Below, piece by piece: positions 61,237 to 64,000 of a stretch of DNA of 64,000 nt. The notes under the pieces are model-generated. The model saw only the letters and a list, made by a program, of their open reading frames with translations, was not told the origin of the DNA and did no database searches. Within the stretch, counting starts at the first letter, position 1. Each line of letters opens with the position of its first letter. The position numbers were made by a program, and so were the translations under genes. Source of the stretch: Eubacteriaceae bacterium Marseille-Q4139. Its GTDB lineage: Bacteria; Bacillota; Clostridia; Lachnospirales; Lachnospiraceae. The stretch lies in contig JAGTTQ010000001.1 of assembly GCA_018223415.1 (NCBI GenBank), positions 2,763,865 through 2,827,864 on the forward strand, written 5' to 3'.

Positions 61237-63384
61237 ATGGATATTTTGAATGAACTTCAGCAGGAACTGGGCATCGCCCGGAGCCAGGCAGAAGCAGCAG
61301 TAAAACTGATTGACGAGGGAAACACGATCCCGTTTATCGCCAGGTACCGGAAGGAAATGACCGGCGCCTTAAACGATGAGGTGCTGAGGAACCTGGATGA
61401 GCGGTTAAAATATTTGAGAGGCCTCGAGGAGCGGAAAACCCAGGTGCTTTCTACGATTGAGGAACAGGGAAAGCTGACGCCGGAGTTAAAAAAGCAGATC
61501 GAGGAAGCCAGGACGTTAGTGGCCGTGGAAGACCTCTATCTCCCCTACCGTCCTAAGAGGAAGACGCGGGCCGGAATCGCAAAGGAAAAGGGGCTGGAAC
61601 CCCTGGCCGATACGATTGCCCTCCAGCTTTTAAGTGAGCCGCTTCCCGCGGCGGCAGCGGCCTATCTTTCCGAAGAAAAAGGCGTAAAAACAGCAGAAGA
61701 AGCCATTTCCGGTGCCATGGATATCCTGGCGGAGCGGATTTCTGAGAATGCAAAATACCGGGCCTATATCCGGAAGACGACGGCCGCCGAGGGGCTTATC
61801 AGTTCCGAGGCCAGGGATGAAAAGGCCGAATCGGTTTATGAAATGTATTACCATCATGAGGAGCCGGTGAAAAAATGTGCCGGCCACCGCGTCCTCGCCT
61901 TAAACCGCGGGGAAAAGGAAAAGTTCCTTACGGTAAAGATTCTGGCGCCGGAGGAAAAGATCTTAAGATATCTGGAAAAGCAGGTGATCGTCCGGGAGAA
62001 CCCCGTCACGTCCCCGGTCTTAAAGGAAGTCATCGAGGACAGCTACCGCCGCCTGATCGCCCCGGCCATCGAGCGGGAAATCCGAAACGACATGACGGAG
62101 AAGGCGGAGGACGGCGCCATCCATGTATTCGGGAAAAACTTAGAACAGCTTCTCATGCAGCCCCCGATCACCGGACAGGTGGTTCTCGGCTGGGATCCCG
62201 CCTTCCGTACCGGCTGCAAGTTAGCCGTCGTGGACGCCACGGGAAAGGTGCTCGATACGGTGGTGATCTACCCGACGGCGCCCCAGAACAGGGTGGCGGA
62301 AGCAAAGAAAGTCTTAAAGGACTTAATTGAAAAATACCATATTACCTTAATTTCCGTCGGAAACGGGACGGCTTCCAGGGAGTCGGAGCAGATCATCGCG
62401 GAATTTATAAAGGAAATCCCGGAGCATGTCCGCTACATCATCGTAAACGAGGCAGGCGCCTCCGTCTACTCGGCCAGCAAGCTGGCAACGGAGGAATTCC
62501 CGAAGTTTGACGTGGGCCAGAGAAGCGCCGTCTCCATTGCAAGGCGCCTTCAGGATCCTCTGGCGGAGCTTGTAAAAATTGATCCGAAATCCATCGGCGT
62601 CGGCCAGTACCAGCACGACATGAACCAGAAGCACTTAAGCGAGGCACTGGGAAATGTGGTGGAGGACTGTGTAAACAAGGTGGGCGTCGACTTAAACACG
62701 GCATCGGCGTCTTTGCTGGAATATATTTCCGGAATCACAAAGGCCATTGCCAAAAATATTGTCGCGTACCGGGAGGAAAACGGAGCGTTTACAAGCAGGA
62801 AACAGCTTTTAAAAGTATCGAAACTGGGGCCGAAGGCCTTCGAACAGTGCGCCGGCTTCATGCGGATTTCTGATGGTGAGAATCCTCTGGATGCCACGTC
62901 CGTCCACCCGGAAAGCTACGGGGCGGCCGCAGAACTCTTAAAGCGCCTGGGATATCAGCCGGAGGAAATGAAAAAAGGCGGCCTTTCAGGGCTTGGAAAG
63001 AAAATTCCGAATTATAAGAAAATGGCAGACGAACTGGGAATCGGCGAGCTGACGCTCCGGGACATCGTATCGGAGCTTGAAAAGCCGGCCAGGGACCCGA
63101 GAGAGGAGATGCCGAAGCCGATTTTAAGGACGGATGTCCTGGAGATGAAGGACTTAAAGCCCGGCATGATTTTAAAGGGCACGGTCCGAAACGTCATCGA
63201 CTTCGGGGCCTTCGTGGACATCGGTGTCCACCAGGACGGGCTGGTACATATTTCCGAAATGTCGGAAAAATTCATCCGCCATCCCTTAGAGGCCGTCAGC
63301 GTCGGCGACATCGTGGACGTGAAGGTGCTCCAGGCGGACACGGTGAAAAAACGGATCTCGCTTTCAATGAAAATTAAAAAATAA
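61237..63384 (+). CDS. tex: Tex-family transcription accessory / RNA-binding protein
   Basis: A 715-residue protein of the Tex family, which contacts RNA polymerase and nucleic acid and affects transcription. Parts in order: helical N-terminus with NTIPFIARYRKEMTGALND, YqgF-like RNase H fold domain (about 320-450, VVLGWDPAFRTGCKLAVVDATG), helix-hairpin-helix repeats (about 490-560, VGVDLNTASASLLEYISGI), and an S1 RNA-binding domain at the end (LKPGMILKGTVRNVIDFGAFVDIGVHQDGLVHISEM, in parts). Length fits the family. Confidence 0.94.
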   Translation: MDILNELQQELGIARSQAEAAVKLIDEGNTIPFIARYRKEMTGALNDEVLRNLDERLKYLRGLEERKTQVLSTIEEQGKLTPELKKQIEEARTLVAVEDLYLPYRPKRKTRAGIAKEKGLEPLADTIALQLLSEPLPAAAAAYLSEEKGVKTAEEAISGAMDILAERISENAKYRAYIRKTTAAEGLISSEARDEKAESVYEMYYHHEEPVKKCAGHRVLALNRGEKEKFLTVKILAPEEKILRYLEKQVIVRENPVTSPVLKEVIEDSYRRLIAPAIEREIRNDMTEKAEDGAIHVFGKNLEQLLMQPPITGQVVLGWDPAFRTGCKLAVVDATGKVLDTVVIYPTAPQNRVAEAKKVLKDLIEKYHITLISVGNGTASRESEQIIAEFIKEIPEHVRYIIVNEAGASVYSASKLATEEFPKFDVGQRSAVSIARRLQDPLAELVKIDPKSIGVGQYQHDMNQKHLSEALGNVVEDCVNKVGVDLNTASASLLEYISGITKAIAKNIVAYREENGAFTSRKQLLKVSKLGPKAFEQCAGFMRISDGENPLDATSVHPESYGAAAELLKRLGYQPEEMKKGGLSGLGKKIPNYKKMADELGIGELTLRDIVSELEKPARDPREEMPKPILRTDVLEMKDLKPGMILKGTVRNVIDFGAFVDIGVHQDGLVHISEMSEKFIRHPLEAVSVGDIVDVKVLQADTVKKRISLSMKIKK

Positions 63385-63399
63385 ATGGAGGGGTAAGAC

Positions 63400-64000
63400 A
63401 TGAAGTACAATTTTGACGAAATCGTAGACAGAAGCGGAACCTTTGCATCCAAGGTGGAGCGCCTTCCCAAAGGGGCTCCGGCAGATTCCCTGGCCCTCTG
63501 GGTTGCAGACATGGATTTTCCGTGCGCTGAGCCGATTATCCGTGCGCTCCACGAGCGTATCGACAGGAAAATTTTCGGCTACACGGTCTATGACACCGAA
63601 GAATGCCGCGGGACGGTGGTTCAGTGGTTCAAGAGACGCTACGGCTGGGAAGAGAGCGAAGAGAACCTGTTCTTCTGCCCGGGCATCGTTTCGGCGTATG
63701 CAGTTCTTTTAAACCTTTTAACAGAAGAGGGAGACGGCGTCGTGATCCAGAGGCCGATCTACTACCCATTCACCATGAAGGCCAAGAGCAACAACCGTGT
63801 GATCGTGGACAATCCGTTAATCTATGAGAACGGCACCTACCGGATGGACTACGAAGACCTGGAGAAAAAGATGGCAGATCCGGCCAACAAGGTACTCGTG
63901 TTCTGCAGCCCCCACAACCCGACGGGACGCGTCTGGAGCGAGGAAGAGATCAAAAAAGTCGTGGAAATCTGCAAAAAATATGACAAATGGATCATCTGCG
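63400..64000 (+). CDS. MalY/PatB-type PLP aminotransferase (cystathionine beta-lyase), 3' truncated
   Basis: The first 200 codons are in the window; the Schiff-base Lys is beyond the edge. LALWVADMDFPCAEPIIRAL is the diagnostic start of the MalY/PatB group, followed by FGYTVYD, an FFCPGIVSAYAVLLNLLTEEGD stretch and FCSPHNPTGRVW with the PLP-contacting Asn. The group cleaves cystathionine and other C-S bonds. GGAGGGG lies before the ATG. It follows tex by 15 bases and may share its transcript. Confidence 0.9.
   Translation, partial: MKYNFDEIVDRSGTFASKVERLPKGAPADSLALWVADMDFPCAEPIIRALHERIDRKIFGYTVYDTEECRGTVVQWFKRRYGWEESEENLFFCPGIVSAYAVLLNLLTEEGDGVVIQRPIYYPFTMKAKSNNRVIVDNPLIYENGTYRMDYEDLEKKMADPANKVLVFCSPHNPTGRVWSEEEIKKVVEICKKYDKWIIC

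Overview
The window looks like chromosome from a Gram-positive, spore-forming member of the Clostridia, most likely family Lachnospiraceae. Supporting signs are a Csp-like subtilisin protease, strong AGGAGG ribosome binding sites, the Firmicutes order hpf-secA-prfB, a glpP-type antiterminator, a two-subunit iron-sulfur serine dehydratase, a PheB-hom pair and a TndX-type large serine recombinase. The core genes are fairly GC-rich; two accessory stretches (about 21.5-25.7 kb and 38.4-43.1 kb) are visibly more AT-rich. No rRNA, tRNA or CRISPR array was seen.

Layout. 1-2450: end of clpX, a convergent Csp-like S8 protease and a divergent lspA. 2465-18952: one long, tightly packed plus-strand surface-glycan operon with glf, licD, an aminotransferase and a cytidylyltransferase-like enzyme, a flippase-like protein, three GT2 glycosyltransferases, DUF2304 and DUF2142 membrane proteins, rfbC, an ABC exporter (Wzm/Wzt type), a methyltransferase and a 1039-residue multidomain glycosyltransferase. 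The set suggests a galactofuranose/deoxyhexose-type polymer decorated with phospho-amino-alcohol groups and exported by the ABC transporter; the chemistry is inferred. 19020-21461: a FliB-like protein, a TIGR04076 protein next to a decayed regulator tail, and a rhomboid protease. 21515-25670: a small integrated mobile element (DUF6061-like, HNH nuclease, MobC-like, TnpW-like, large serine recombinase) with att-like repeats and no relaxase. 25676-38379: housekeeping and metabolic genes (dacF-like, MATE, AlkZ-like, SDR, trxB, SH3-NlpC/P60, sdaAB/sdaAA, glpP-glpK, Cfa-like). 38498-43033: MarR-GNAT, then Crp/flavoprotein/OYE-like/TIGR04076 followed by broken gene remnants. 43141-49581: dcd, flavodoxin, hpf, a tandem palindromic repeat array, a DnaA-box cluster, secA and prfB. 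49700-54021: PhoP-box-like repeats, pstSCAB and phoU. 54186-64000: hybrid histidine kinase, nitrilase, PheB-hom-DUF2752, a Q/G/Y/P-rich DUF4190 protein, tex and a truncated MalY-type lyase.

The items most worth a second look are the kinase-like/GT2/GT4 fusion and the LicD-aminotransferase-nucleotidyltransferase cassette, the duplicated and decaying TIGR04076 module, the repeat array upstream of hpf with three extended -10 promoters, the DnaA-box cluster before secA, and the relaxase-less mobile element. All assignments come from reading motifs by eye; no database search was run.
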